The notes beneath the pieces are model-generated. The model ran no database searches, was not told the DNA's origin, and saw only the letters and a list, made by a program, of their open reading frames with translations. A stretch of DNA of 64,000 nucleotides from positions 15,996,001 to 16,060,000 of the forward strand of contig JBHGNT010000015.1 in assembly GCA_043228905.1 (NCBI GenBank), in the 5' to 3' direction. The stretch is from Azolla caroliniana. Taxonomy: Eukaryota; Polypodiophyta. The position numbers and the translations under genes were made by a program. Positions 10,496 to 21,800 of the stretch are shown in pieces. The first letter of the stretch is position 1, and each line of letters opens with the position of its first letter.

Positions 10496-10787
10496 TGTTG
10501 GAGACAAAGTCGTCTGTGCGGAAGATCAAGAAGCATTTGATTGCTGTTGAATACCTGCGTATGACAGTTTGTAGGTCGTTGCACAGAGAGAGAGAGAGAG
10601 ACAGAGACAGAGAGGCACAAAAGACTTTCTTATTCCATAAAGCAATAATACAACACCCAACCTTACAAAAAGGTTACAAGGTCACTATATATAGTGACCG
10701 ACTTAGGGCAACTACCCTTTATGCTAATTACATAAATGGCCAAAACGGGATAGTGTGAATACGTCCATTATACACATGTATTCGACA
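10496..10787 (-). repeat. C1 right LTR (5' LTR)
   Basis: 292 bp, nearly identical to the left LTR. Transcription of the element would start here. It carries the palindromic TATA region at 10680-10699 and is followed by the right TATTG duplication (10788-10792). Confidence 0.97.
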
Positions 10788-10944
10788 TATTGTGTCGACG
10801 ATCATTTCGATGGCCCTGTCAAGGGCACCCATACCTTGACGAGCATTCACCAGCCGGTCTACACTTGCCGCCATGGCTTTGGTGATTTCTGTTCCCCTCT
10901 CTTCACACTCCTATGCCGCCTTGTTCACGTCAGGGTTCGCGTAT

Positions 10945-11140
10945 CTTTGTGTATGCGTGTGAATCTAGGCGGGACCGCTAGGGCCTCGGACCGAAGAGCT
11001 TAAGAAAGGGGGGGATGCGATCGGCAAGAGAGACGGACGGTGCATAAGACGTTCGATATCAGGGTGCACAGGGCACTACTGACACGGTTGAAATTGGAGC
11101 AACACGATATGTGACCAACAAAACGAGTACCAACAATTGA
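10945..11140 (-). repeat. G1-family LTR fragment
   Basis: The words TATGCGTGTGAA and GGCGGGACC...GGCCTCGGACCGA parallel the start of the G1 right LTR (35335-35390), and a G1-like primer site precedes it at about 10925. It ends where plus-strand protease sequence begins, so the element is broken here. Confidence 0.5.
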
Positions 11141-11144
11141 TTAG

Positions 11145-11885
11145 ATGACAAAAGAATCACAACCAGCAAATCCGGTCTATCGTGATAGCAAAGAAGGAGT
11201 TCCACGATTCTATCGTGAACCTGGTAAAGAGGAAGCGGCTCTCGACAAACCCAGCACCGGAGACACCGGTCGAAGTAAAGGCGGCCCAAATCGAAGAGGT
11301 GGCGATGGAAAAGGAGTTCTCAAAAAACCACCATATGAACCCTCACTGGGTGACGACGGAAACCCCTGTTCGAATCAGGGACGTGAAAGAGCCGATGGTA
11401 GCGTTAATCTACCACCGATCGGAGATTAACTTAATGTCCATCCACTTCTACAAGAAGGGTAAATGGCTAATCAACATGATGCACGGGTGGAAGATACATG
11501 CGGCGACCCGCGCTACCGAAGAGCTTCATGGTGCGTGCCCAAATGTCCGAGTAAGGGTCAGCGATGTCGAGATCGACCAACACTTTTTCGTGCAGGAGAC
11601 GTCCTTGCATCCGGTGATACTCGGCGAACCTTACATTACGGCGGCTCGTATGGAGACCAAAGTGCTGAACAACGGTTCGGCATACGCAAGGGTGAAGAGC
11701 TAGGACGGTAAGAACTCCGTCCAATCATGAAAGAAACCATGATTCTCTCTTCGGCGAGGGCCAAGGTGATTTTTAGAGAGCACTAGCAAGGCGTGGGGGC
11801 TGCGATAGTCCAGACAACCGGAAGAATCCCCACACATGTACCATAGGTAGGAAATTTCGCCCCTCTGATTATGGAGGTTGTATCA
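11145..11885 (+). pseudogene. G1-family Ty3 protease fragment, plus strand
   Basis: The open stretch 11182-11703 encodes ALIYHRSEINLMS (family form LVDHGSEINLMS), IDQHFFVQET and PVILGEPYITAARMETKVL. These match the protease segment of G1 (33199-33690) and the remnants at 26019-26215 and 55621-55806. Beyond the stop at 11701-11703, homology to the G1 protease-RT linker continues to about 11885. It is inverted relative to the gag remnant next to it. The first motif reads HRSE instead of DHGSE. Confidence 0.75.
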
Positions 11886-11889
11886 TAAC

Positions 11890-12338
11890 TGTTGAGCGAG
11901 CAAGCTCAACCGGATCGGGATCAGCTAAATAAGCCAGAGCCGGATCGGTATCCGGAACGGAGAGCTGGATCGGTGTCCGGATGATATCCGGAACGAGGAG
12001 CCGGATCGGATTGAAACTAGTAGGCCGTTAGAGGCCTACGGATCCAGCCTAGTATGTAGGCATATTTTTGGGAGTCAATGACAGTCGCTCGTATGAACAT
12101 TGAAGTACATGTCAGTACTTCTGCAGTCCTTTATGGACTTGTATAAAAGTGCTCTCTGAGCACATTCCATGTACACAGAATATTAAGAGTATTATTTTGA
12201 ATTGAGTTTATGTTCTACTCTCTCTCTCTCTCTCTCATGCGTACACGTACTCTCTGTGTGTATTGAGCTTTCCTTTTATCTTTTGTTGCTATCTGGCTGA
12301 GCCGGTTTGTCAAACGCTTCCGCACGTTCACTTTGACA
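11890..12338 (+). repeat. C2a 5' LTR
   Basis: 449 bp, TGTTGAGCGAG...CTTTGACA. It starts with the inverted repeat GTTGAG/CTCAAC typical of this family, has a TATA box (TATAAAAG, about 12142-12149) and a (CT)n tract (about 12216-12236). It is followed by TGATATCAGAGC (12339-12350), one base off the tRNA-Met primer site. Confidence 0.88.
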
Positions 12339-12431
12339 TGATATCAGAGCGTGAGGATTGAGAACCTCTGCAACCGACAGACGCTTTCGAAGACAAACCC
12401 TAATACCTGGTAAGGACAAATAGAGAAAGGT

Positions 12432-13340
12432 ATGGACAGCGGTATGGCGAGTTCACTTCTAACAGAGAAGCTCGACCGGAGCAACTATGTGTCCTGGTCA
12501 TATAAAATGCACTAGTACTTGTTGGGGCATGGTTATTGGAGCTACGTGGAAGGAACCAACGAGGTAGCACCGGAGCCGGCAAACAAAGACTTCTAGGCAT
12601 GGGAGCAAGGAGCGAGCCGAGTATTGTATTGCCTCGCGTCTGGTGTGCACGATCAGATGCTCAGCTACATCAAGGATGCAAAAACGCCAAAGGAGGCCTG
12701 GGAAAATCTTCGGAAAATTTTCGCCGCAGTACCACAGCCCGTAAGTTGCAGCTCCGAGAAGAGCTGAACAACATCCAACAAAGAGACATGTCGGTTATGG
12801 ACTACACCACCAAGATAAAGGATATTTGTGACGCGCTTGGGTCCATCAACGTGACGGTGTACGAAGACGAGATGGTCCAAATCTGTCTCGGTGGTCTAGC
12901 ACATCGGTACGGGCCAAATCGGACGGCAATTTGCACCCAGGAGAAACCACCGTCCTTCTTCGACTTACAATCAATGTTGATGGTCGAAGAAAACCACACG
13001 AGTGGGTTGGGGACCACTCAATCGAACATTCGGATGTTGTACACGGAGGCGGATCGACCCCGTGGGCGTGGAGGACGAGGTGGGTCTGAACGCAATGGAA
13101 GCGGCTGGCAAGAGCAGAACCGAAGGCACGGAGACTGTGCCGACAATAGTTCTGAACCCTTCACAAGCAGGGGGAGTCAAGTCGGAGCCGGAAACCGGCA
13201 AGGAAAAGCTGACATGGAATGCTGGTACTATGGCAAAAAGGGCCACAGGGAAAGCCAGTGCTGGAAGAAGCGCACCGATTCGGACAAATCCAGATCTGGT
13301 AAAGCCGGATGGGAAAACCGGCAAAGCTCGCACTACGTAG
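12432..13340 (+). pseudogene. C2a copia gag, broken
   Basis: The ATG at 12432 opens the family gag (GMASSLLTEKLDRSNYVSWSYKMH), but TAG stops follow near 12513 and 12594. The gag body continues in shifted frames with LQLREELNNIQQRDMSVMDYTTKIKDICD and a zinc knuckle CWYYGKKGHRESQC near 13220-13261. It cannot make full-length capsid. Confidence 0.8.
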
Positions 13341-13717
13341 AAGGATCGGAAGGATCCGGAACCGGGAAGACCAGTAAAGGGCCAGCCTTCGTGATGAAGT
13401 ACAAGGCTAACTCGATGAAGAAGACTACTTCCAAATCAGAGGAAGTATGGTACGTTGATTCCAGAGCGTCCAACCACATGACAAGCCATGAAGAGTGGTT
13501 CTCCTTTTTGGAGAAACCGGAACAACCAGGGATTGTCGAAACTCGAGACAACACCCCTCACCCAATTGTGCGTGTCGGAGAAGTCTGTTTAAGCCATGTC
13601 GGACAAAAGGGGAAGCTGATGAACATACTACATGTTCCGACTATCACAAAGAACTTGGTATCGATTGGACAAATCGTCGACCAGGGGATGCAGGTGCGGT
13701 TTACGCACCTCGTGTGA
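13341..13717 (+). pseudogene. C2a copia protease segment
   Basis: The frame includes WYVDSRASNHMTSH, in which the catalytic D-S-G has become D-S-R (Gly to Arg). Family copies C3 and C4 have DSGA. This change and the TGA at 13715-13717 make an active protease unlikely. Confidence 0.8.
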
Positions 13718-14145
13718 TTCATCGAGGAAGAAGGATGGATAATTGCGCAAGGGCACAGAGAAGGGAGGATGTTCATCCTCAACACTAATGACGTCGGCAC
13801 TGCCATGTTTTCCAAAGGACAGAAGATTGAATCGGATATCGATCTCTAGCATAAGCGGATCGGCCACGTCAACTACCGGAGGCTTCAAGATCTGCAATCG
13901 AAACAAGTTGTGTTCGGATTACCGAAGTTTCGGAAGGCCCAAATATCTGAAGCCTGCCAACTCAGGAAGCAACACTGGCTTCCATTCCCCACCGAACGAA
14001 ATTGGAGCCGTAACAAGCTCGATCTAATCCATTCGGATGTATGGGGACCAGCACAGAATGTTAGTCTTGGCAGGAGTTGGTATTTCGTCTCCTTCATCGA
14101 CGACTACAGCCAGCACACGTGGATCTATCTCATCGATAAGAAACG
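13718..14145 (+). pseudogene. C2a GAG-pre-integrase and start of integrase
   Basis: Homology runs through the HKRIGHVNYRRL and ACQL...KQHWLPFP blocks (pre-integrase zinc region), then LDLIHSDVWGPAQNVSLGRSWYFVSFIDDYS, which contains the first catalytic Asp of integrase. It ends abruptly at 14145 where C2b's LTR begins. Stops (for example near 13848) break the frame. Confidence 0.78.
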
Positions 14146-14534
14146 TGTGAAATGCAACGTGCGGAAGCTATACGAAACACAGAATACCGATAGAGAAAAA
14201 CAGGTTTAATGGAGAGCTTAAGACACAATGTACGTGGGAGAGACAGAGACAGAATGAACACACAAAGAAACTAAATTCGAATAATGTGTAAAACTCTGTA
14301 CATAGGATGTGCTCAGGGAGCACTTTTATACAAGTCCATACGGACTGACAGAAGTACTGACACGTACTTCAATGCTCATAATTGAGCTCCTACACTAACT
14401 CACAAATATATTCCCTCACGGAATATCTATTCAATGGCCTCCCAGTTTCCACACCGATCCGGCCTCTTGTTTCGCACCGATTTATGCACCGGTTTACGCA
14501 CCGATCCAGCCAATGTTGAGCTTGTATCTCAACA
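14146..14534 (-). repeat. C2b 3' LTR
   Basis: 389 bp on the plus strand TGTGAAATGC...TCTCAACA. It has a TATA box on the minus strand (TTGTATAAAAGTG, about 14320) and the terminal hairpin TGTTGAG/CTCAACA (14514-14534). CTCCCCCTC (polypurine tract complement) follows at 14535-14543. Confidence 0.85.
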
Positions 14535-14711
14535 CTCCCCCTCAAACTCAACTTGAGGCTCTTCCAGTCCTACACTCCGGTTTCTCTTGACTTTACGCCT
14601 CGCTCGTGCTCCTCGACCTATTCGGCTTTGCGTGCCTCGACCCTTACGGTCGGCTTGTCTGCTCATACGGCCTTTTCTAGCTCCCTTCCTGTCACGGTGT
14701 TGGCGCCTCTT

Positions 14712-15704
14712 CTATTGCCCTTTCTTCTGCTTGGCCTTCAGTTGATTCGGTGTCTCCGAATCAAACATCCGAGCCGAATCGGCTGCCTCCGATTCATCTC
14801 CGCTTTTGTCCAAATTGGCTGTCTCCAATTCGTCCTCAATCTTGGCCTTCTCGCCCTTGTTGGCTTCATCTCTCCCATGCTTGGCTAGCTCCGGCTCTTT
14901 CTTTCGGCTACTGCTCTCTCGTCCACTTCTGGACTCTTCCGTGGATCCAGCTTCGGCTTCTTCAGCCGACATCAAATCGAATTCGTCATCTGATTTGATG
15001 TCGCGGTCACTTCCGCTCCTTTCCTGCTCCTTTCCGTGGTCTTGCGGGACTTTTCTTCCCCTCAAGTTCGGCACGTCAAAGTGCCGCAACCCAAGCGCAC
15101 CCGAGAATTGCTGCAACTTGTCCAGACCAAGGGGCTTGGTGAAAATGTCAGCGGTCTGTCGATCCATCGAAACATACTGAAGTTCAACTTCACCAGAGAG
15201 GACACGCTCACGGAGAAAATGGTAGTGCACCTCAATGTGCTTAGTCTGGGCGTGCAAGACGGGGTTCTTCGCAAGTTGGATGCTGCTGAGGTTGTCGCAG
15301 TAGATCGTCGTCAAATCAGACACCTCCACCTGCATATCCTTAAGTAGCCGCTTCAGCCATATGGCTTCGCATGTTGCGACAGCCGCTCCTCGATACTCAG
15401 CCTCTATGCTCAACAGTGCAACTGTCGGCTGCTTCTTGCTACTCCATGCGATTGTGGCGCTCCCATGGGAGAATGCGAATCCGGATGTGGATCGGCGATC
15501 ACCGGCGTTTCCGGCCCAATCGACATCTGTATAGCCGACTAGTTGTGCGGCAGTACCGATTTGATATAGTAGCCCCCAGTCCTTAGTGCCACTGACGTAC
15601 CTAAGTACGCGTTGCGCGCACTGAAGGTGCTCCTCAGTTGGCTGTGCCATGAACTGACCTATCAAGCCGACCGGGTAAGTGAGGTCCGGCCGGGTGATAG
15701 TCAA
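14712..15704 (-). pseudogene. C2b RT end, RNase H and charged C-terminal tail
   Basis: The frame starts in the RT connection (TRPDLTYPVGLIGQFM) and continues through RNase H (VGYTDVDWAGNAGDRRST, SIEAEYRGAAVATCEA, YCDNLSSIQLAKNPV, HIEVHYHFLRE). After the usual end of copia pol (ADIFTKPLGLDKL...LGLRHFDVPNLRG) it runs on for about 115 residues. This tail is rich in Glu, Ser and Lys, contains RMFDSETPNQ and ends in the basic cluster KAKQKKGQ. A related tail occurs in C4. It lacks the upstream polyprotein, so it is a remnant. Confidence 0.85.
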
Positions 15705-15870
15705 GTATATGAGGCTTCCGACAATCTGTCGGAACCTTTTTGGGTCTCAGACCTTTCCAAAGTTGGGGCGAAGCTTCACGGTTCTGTCGAGAGGAGTTGA
15801 GACAGACTTACAGTCTGCCATCCCGAACTTGAAGAGCATACTCAACACATAATGTCGTTGGCTGATCACT

Positions 15871-18060
15871 AGGCCCTAACGGGTTGCCGGCTCCCAGCCG
15901 ATCTAGTATATGGCTTCTTTGGCCGGCTCTCTCCCGTCGATCCGGCTATTAGCTTCTTTAGCCAACTCGGCCTTTCGACCTATAGCCAATTCAGCTCATG
16001 TTGAGCTTGTCACTCAACATTCTCCCTCAAGCTCAACTTGAGGTTACCATTTGTCTGCTTTAGCTGCTCCTCCACTCCGTCTTCTCTTGGCTTCACGCAT
16101 CCTTGCTGGCGCTCCACAACTCGTCTAGTCCCACATTCCTTGACCCGTCTAGATCGCTTGTTTGCTCGTAAGACCCTCATTGGCCACTGAAGCCCTTCGA
16201 CTCGTCAACTTCTCCGCGTCAGTGTCGACTTCAGTTGCCTTCTCATTCGTTCGGCTCTTACATTCGGTTCGTTCGAATCATTTTCTCTTATTCGAATTGG
16301 TTGTCTCCAATTCATCTTCAGTTTGGCCTTTAGTTCTAACAGCTCTATTCTTCCAGGCTCTCCCCATGTGTTCAGTTGGCTTCGGCTCTGGCTAGTCCAA
16401 CTCGCTACTCCCTTGTCGGCTAGTCTCCCCTTAGCCAATTTGCTTCCTTCAATTCTCCCCTCATCAGCTCCCCCCCTCAAGTGACGCACGTCAAGATGCT
16501 ACAAGCCCAGCATCTCAGAGAAGTGTCATAAGTCAAGTACAAGGAGCTTGGTGAAGATGTCGGTCAACAGTCGATCAATCGAAACATATTTTAGTTCAAC
16601 TTCACCATTGAGAATATGCTCGCGCACAAAGTGATAATGCACTTCTATGTGCTTGGTCAAAGCGTGGAAGACGGGATTCTTCACAACTTGGATGTTGTTG
16701 AGGTTGTCGCAGTAGATCAACGTCAGATCGGCAACCTCCACCTACTGATTCCTCAATAACCACTTCAGTCATATGGCTTCACACGTAGCGGCAGTTGCGC
16801 CTCGATATTCAGCCTCAGTGTTCAACAATGCTATTGTTGGTTGCTTCTTGCTACATCAAGCAATCGTTGCACTCCCCAAGGAAAACGCATATCCTGATGT
16901 CGATCGACGATCGTCAACGTTTCCAGTCCAATCGGCATCCATGTAGTTGACTAACTATTTCACTACACAGTCTGATATAGCATTCCACGATCCTTGGTGC
17001 CACTAACATATCTCAATATCTGATGCACGCACTTAAGGTGTTCGGCTATCGACTTCAACATGAATTGATGTATCAAGCTGACTGGATAACTGAGGTCTAG
17101 CCGAGTGATTGTCAAATCAATCAGGCTTCCAACAATTTGTCGGAACCGTGTCGCGTCACAAGTCAGCCCAAACCGAACTAAACTTAACCGAACCGTTAAG
17201 CCATGGTTGAACGGTTTATTGGTTCCCAAAAAAATTAATGGTTTGGTATGGTTTGGATTTTCTATAAACGGTTAGGTTTTAGTTTGGTTTGGTTCTAAAA
17301 CTCGGGTTTATAGGTTTATCGGTTTTTGGTTAACTTTTTTTTTACCTTAATAGTTTATTAATTTAATGGTTTAATTAATGGTTTTTTATTTATTTAATTA
17401 ATTTAACTTAAATGCTTATTTAATTTAATGTATTTTTGTTTATTTAGATGTTTAATTAGTTTGATTTAAATGGTTAGGTTTAAATTTTTTATTAAATGGT
17501 TCGGTTTGGTTTCAACTTTTCCTAAACAGTTTGGCTTGTTTTTTTGTTTTATATAAACGGTTCAGTTTCGATTCGGTTTCGTGCCCATCGCTAATTCCTG
17601 TCACGAAGAGTCGAAATGGATTTGCAATTCGTCGTGCTGAATTTGAAGAGCATATTCAACACATAATGCCTTTGGCTGATAAATATACCTTCGGGGGTAT
17701 GAATCACTTTGATCCCGAGGACATAGTGAAGGTCCCCCAAATCCTTCATATCGAATGTCGCTGACAATTGACACTTAACTTGGCCAATTTCATCAAGATC
17801 AACATTAGCATGACCAAGTCATCCACATATAGCAATATGCTGACTGGTCCTTTCCGACCTTGTTAGATGAACAGAGAAGAATCTGATTTTGACGACCAAA
17901 ACCCCCTCCAACGCAATCGTTGCATGATCTTCGCATTCCAAGTTCACGAGGCTTAGTTCAATCTATAAAGGGACTTCTTCAACTGACAAACCAGTTATTC
18001 AATTCGTATTGAAATCCGAGAGGTTGCACCATGTAAACTTGTTCCTCAAGGTCAATTCAA
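15871..18060 (-). mobile_element. C2c: decayed copia fragment (C2-C4 family)
   Basis: Partial 3' LTR (15871-16019, ending in the TGTTGAG/CTCAACA hairpin), polypurine region, degraded tail (about 16205-16489), RNase H (16526-16900) and RT pieces (16963-17160 and 17591-18060) on the minus strand. RT landmarks include LIDLTITRLDLSYPVSLIHQFM, plus degraded YFLGIE and YVDD regions. Many stops and shifts are present. An AT-rich insertion splits RT. Homology ends near 18060. Confidence 0.8.
17162..17580. mobile_element. AT-rich insertion in C2c, hAT-MITE-like
   Basis: About 420 bp full of AACCGAAC/GGTTTGGTTT words and AT runs interrupt the C2c RT. The right end, read inward on the minus strand, has GATGGGCACGAAACCGAA, like the ends of many plant non-autonomous hAT elements (recalled, not searched). 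Flanks GTCACAAG (left) and GTCACGAAG (right) look like an imperfect 8-bp duplication. Boundaries are approximate. Confidence 0.4.
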
Positions 18061-18841
18061 TCTTCTTTTACATTTCCTTCATTGAGTTTGTTAGTGTCTT
18101 ATACTTTTTGACATGCTACGTTGAGCACTAGATCGATTCAAAGTAACATTGAAGGAATATGCATCGTGAAAAAACTTAGATAAGGTTGTTTAAATCTTTT
18201 TAGTTGATGATTTTGATAGTTTCCACCCATCCAACAAATAATCAAAGAGGTATCTAAACTAAAATATCATGAGTCTACTTACCCACCATAGATCTCAGCT
18301 TGCATTCCAATCCTCAATTTACCAGTTTCACAACTTGATTAATATTTGCAGCCTCACTTCAAACACTACTTGCTTTTGATGAGATTTCTCACCAAATTTC
18401 ACCTTATGTGCCCTGTTTTTATCCCGATTCCCTACCATCGCACATAAACCTTCCTCCAGCTTTAAGACTGGAGAACCTCACAATTTTCACCGTTGTACAT
18501 TAGAGAACCATTTAATGCTAATGTTGAAACTCTTAGAAGGTTCCCTTGAGGCATAATGGATTACCAATCACCTTCAGACGTCCATTCAAGTGCATTCTCC
18601 TATTCATTTAAAATCCTATTAACAAAGCCTTGAAACACACCAAATCACAAACTTGCAAAGACATTTAGATTAAATACCAAACGTTTGTCCAAATCATTTT
18701 ATGGGCTCCTTTTAAGGAGCTTGAAACAGTAAATTTAAGAAGACATTATTGAATTGATGAGCTATTGTCATCTACAAGTGCACTTTTGTGCATTCGTTTG
18801 TGATCAAAAATTTTGAAACTTCCGAATCTATTTTGCCAAGT
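18061..18841. other. 3' flank of the amine oxidase gene, no gene seen
   Basis: No coding frame, LTR or repeat recognised. It must contain the 3' untranslated region and poly(A) site of the minus-strand gene. An AATAAT on the minus strand near 18742-18747 is a possible weak signal. Confidence 0.5.
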
Positions 18842-21800
18842 TTATAGCTTGGACATAGGACCGTGCATTTCTGTCTTAGTTCCATTGTGGCATTTGATAT
18901 CTGTATCAGGATATGAAGGCGGGACATCTATGGCGGGTGAACAATTAAAAAATCCGTGAGGCTGCAATGACAAATCATAAAGGGCTCTCATTCTCAAGTT
19001 TTGAAAGATGTAGACATAATGCACCTTAAAAGTCAATATGGCACCTACTACAGTACTTACCAGTAGTGAAAATCCTATTCTCTCAACCGGCATCACGGGC
19101 CAATCTTCTAATCTTGGAACATGGGTCACTCCAAACACATACCTGAGTACACAAAGAAACTCTAGATATACACATTCATGTATACATACATAGAGATATA
19201 AAGAGAGAATAAAAAGGGAAAAAAGAAAGAACAGATTGGGTGTCTGTTTGATGCATATATGCACCTGTAGGACATGTATTTACAAAAATAATTGATTTAA
19301 GCAAAGACCAAGAGTTGATTACTAACAAAGACATATAGTATGAGGCAATATAATGCTGAAAAGAATGGCACAAAGTAACTTTTTTTATATTTGTATGTGT
19401 GATTTGTTGGTAAGTGTGCGTGATGTGCTATGACATTATGACATTATGTATATGACTGTAACTTGTTTTCTAGCTCATGTATGAATTATGTGTATGCATT
19501 TATGCAGATGTGCATGATAAGCATTGTATGCATGTATGTACTTATGTATGTAGTATGTGATGTTATGTATGCATGCATATAACTCTGATGTATGTAGTAG
19601 ACACAATCCAATTTAATATTATGCAATACCATAGCACAATATCTGCGTCTTCTAGTTGCCTATCCTGCTGCACCCAGGTTGGCAAACCTTCTCCCACACG
19701 AGGGTTTTGATTCGGAAACTCGCCTGCAGGGAATTGTTCATCCTTCTTGTATTGAGTCACCCAAAGGTTGTGCCTCAAAAAGTCAGCTCTCCTCAGAAAC
19801 TTTGCTTCCGAACCAGCAAGAGGAAGACAATTTGATCCAGGAACAAGCTTATACCCAGTCAACTGTCCTGTTCTATTTACAGATCGTGTGTTGCGAACCT
19901 ATATGCACACAAACATACTAGCTCATTACTTCTACATATAGCTATTAAAAGAAGTACCCATCATCATGTTACATGTCACTTTTTTCTAGTGTGCATATAC
20001 TCACTATCCAATGCCGAGCTGCATGAGGATTGCAGTCTCGCATAGCCTGTAGCTCAGTGCGAAGAAGCTTCTCTTCAGCATAGAACGCATTATTGTGCAC
20101 ATTATCTGGGCCAGGCTCCTCAACTTTAAGATCTACCTCCACAACCTATCCCAGCATGGAGACACAATAAAGAACAATATGAAGTCACCATCTTCAATAC
20201 AACCATAAAAATAGATTAAATGTATAAACATCATGAAAACTGATATTATCAATTGGCGATGGATCTAGTATTCTGTTCAGTGTAACACTCATTTTTGTGG
20301 TTTGAGATCATGAATACTAATATTATCAAATGATGATGGATCTAAATTTTTGTTCACTGTAGAAAACATTCATATATAAATTACTTTTCTTCTTAAATAT
20401 AGCTTTTACAAATTCAGCTTCTGAGGCCATAAGGGTTGAAATGAAATCATCAACAAAAGTAAATCCCAAACCTGATTAAATGTCTCGCCTGGTTTGCAGT
20501 CCACAGCCATATTCAAGCGTGCAACAAAGAAATGCTGGTGTACAGGAGCATAGAGACCAGGTGCTATCACAGTTCCATGCTTACGAGTTTCCCCTGGCTT
20601 CAGAGACCCTAAGCTTAATACACCCGTAAGCTTCACTTCAGCTTCAACCCGCCCATCCTTAAAACATGAAAAATCAGCATATGAGAACCATGTGAGCTAC
20701 GTCTCTGTTATAAATTCAGCAGTAAGATTGTCGATTAAAACCTGATAAAAATGCCAAAAGAATCCATATTCATAATTTGCAATGGTACAGAAGAAAGAGG
20801 CAGTCAGGCGTCTCGACCGGCGCACTTCCGACAGACCAGAGCGCCAATCTTGATGCTTCCAAAGCACTCCAAAATCTTCTTCATGCAAGCAAACGCAATT
20901 TTCAATTGTCTCCACACCACCGTTGAAGTTTGTAAAATGTGCATCAAAATACTTTATATGCCCTAGACAATCACACCCCTTCAAAATGGAAAATTTTAAT
21001 TTATAACCTCCATAATGATATCCAACACCCCAATGCCACGAACTTATTAACCATGAGTAATTTGACTAACCCTCTTCAAGGAATGTGCATTCTTGCCAAG
21101 CCCATCTTCTCCTGCATCAAATGCATTTTTCCTATAATGAGGCTCATGTGGATCACCATAAGGAACGACCATTTCCACAAAGCTGAGCCTATGTGCAATT
21201 GATCGCCGACCAAGACTGCCATCATTGTATGCAACACAATGAATCACTAGGCCTTCCCTTGGTGTAAAGCCAATACGAAAGTTCCACTGCATGAAGAAAC
21301 AAATGCAACTCAAATACATTAAAGAAAGGACAAAGCCCTAATACACCCCTAACTTTCATATCGTACAATAATAGCCCTAATTTTTCAAAAAATACCAAAA
21401 TAACCTTCTGTATTTGTAAATTACTTTTGTATTACAATGGTGTATCTAGCAATATGTCAAATTTAAGGGGTAATCAGGTAGATACTCAACAAGTTAGGGG
21501 TACTTTGAAGTATTTCCCTCAAAGAAAACATGTGGCATCAACTTAAGAGTTACTTCAAATGGCCAAAATATAGAAGCCAACCACCTTTTGCCATTCGACT
21601 GCATAGCCATTAACACGAAAACTAGGCCCTTCAGGTTGTATGATAAGCAATGGCTTAACATCACTCCTATCCACACCACCTCGTGTTTCAGCCGCTGTGT
21701 AGTTCCTTAGAGGATCAGGTGGTGGAAGTGGAATGAGTTTACAATCTTCAAACTCAATAATCTGCATATGTTGCATATCCACAAGGATGTGTATCCCTTC

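Larger units (their letters stand above)
5324..10787 (-). mobile_element. C1: complete, apparently intact Ty1/copia retrotransposon
   Basis: The element is 5464 bp with two 292-bp LTRs (TG...CA), a TATTG duplication, a primer site for initiator tRNA-Met, a polypurine tract and a single open gag-pol frame. The two LTRs differ at only 3 positions by eye, so insertion was recent. It sits inside a Ty3 gag remnant. C5 at the right of the window is a second copy in the opposite orientation. All visible parts needed for autonomous transposition are present; whether it is expressed cannot be judged here. Confidence 0.97.
4942..10924 (-). pseudogene. G1-family Ty3 gag remnant, split by C1
   Basis: Two halves on the minus strand, 10793-10924 and 4942-5323, are homologous to the gag of G1 (34725-35282). 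They encode the gag core blocks IGRFGGKNVTSYLEPYRAEM and QTWEEFKGQLLERYGFDD. Copia C1 occupies 5324-10787 between them. To the right, a PBS-like TTCACGTCAGGGTTC (about 10925-10939) and LTR-like sequence (10945-11140) continue in G1 order. The left end is cut at 4942 by the S1-like segment. Confidence 0.75.
11890..14145 (+). mobile_element. C2a: 5' half of a decayed copia element (C2-C4 family)
   Basis: A 5' LTR, tRNA-Met primer site, gag, protease and the start of integrase lie on the plus strand. The element is cut within integrase at 14145 by the minus-strand LTR of C2b. The gag start MDSGMASSLLTEKLDRSNY matches C3 and C4, so it belongs to their family. The downstream half is absent. Confidence 0.88.
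14146..15870 (-). mobile_element. C2b: 3' half of a copia element (C2-C4 family)
   Basis: 3' LTR, polypurine tract, C-terminal tail, RNase H and the end of RT on the minus strand. It is joined at the left to C2a integrase sequence and cut at about 15870 where part of another LTR (C2c) starts. The 5' half is missing. Its RNase H/tail frame is the longest in the family. Confidence 0.85.

Noticed and set aside
19176-19373. Short minus-strand ORFs within amine oxidase introns
   Set aside because: They lie in intron 10 and share no motifs; the flanking GT/AG sites explain the sequence.
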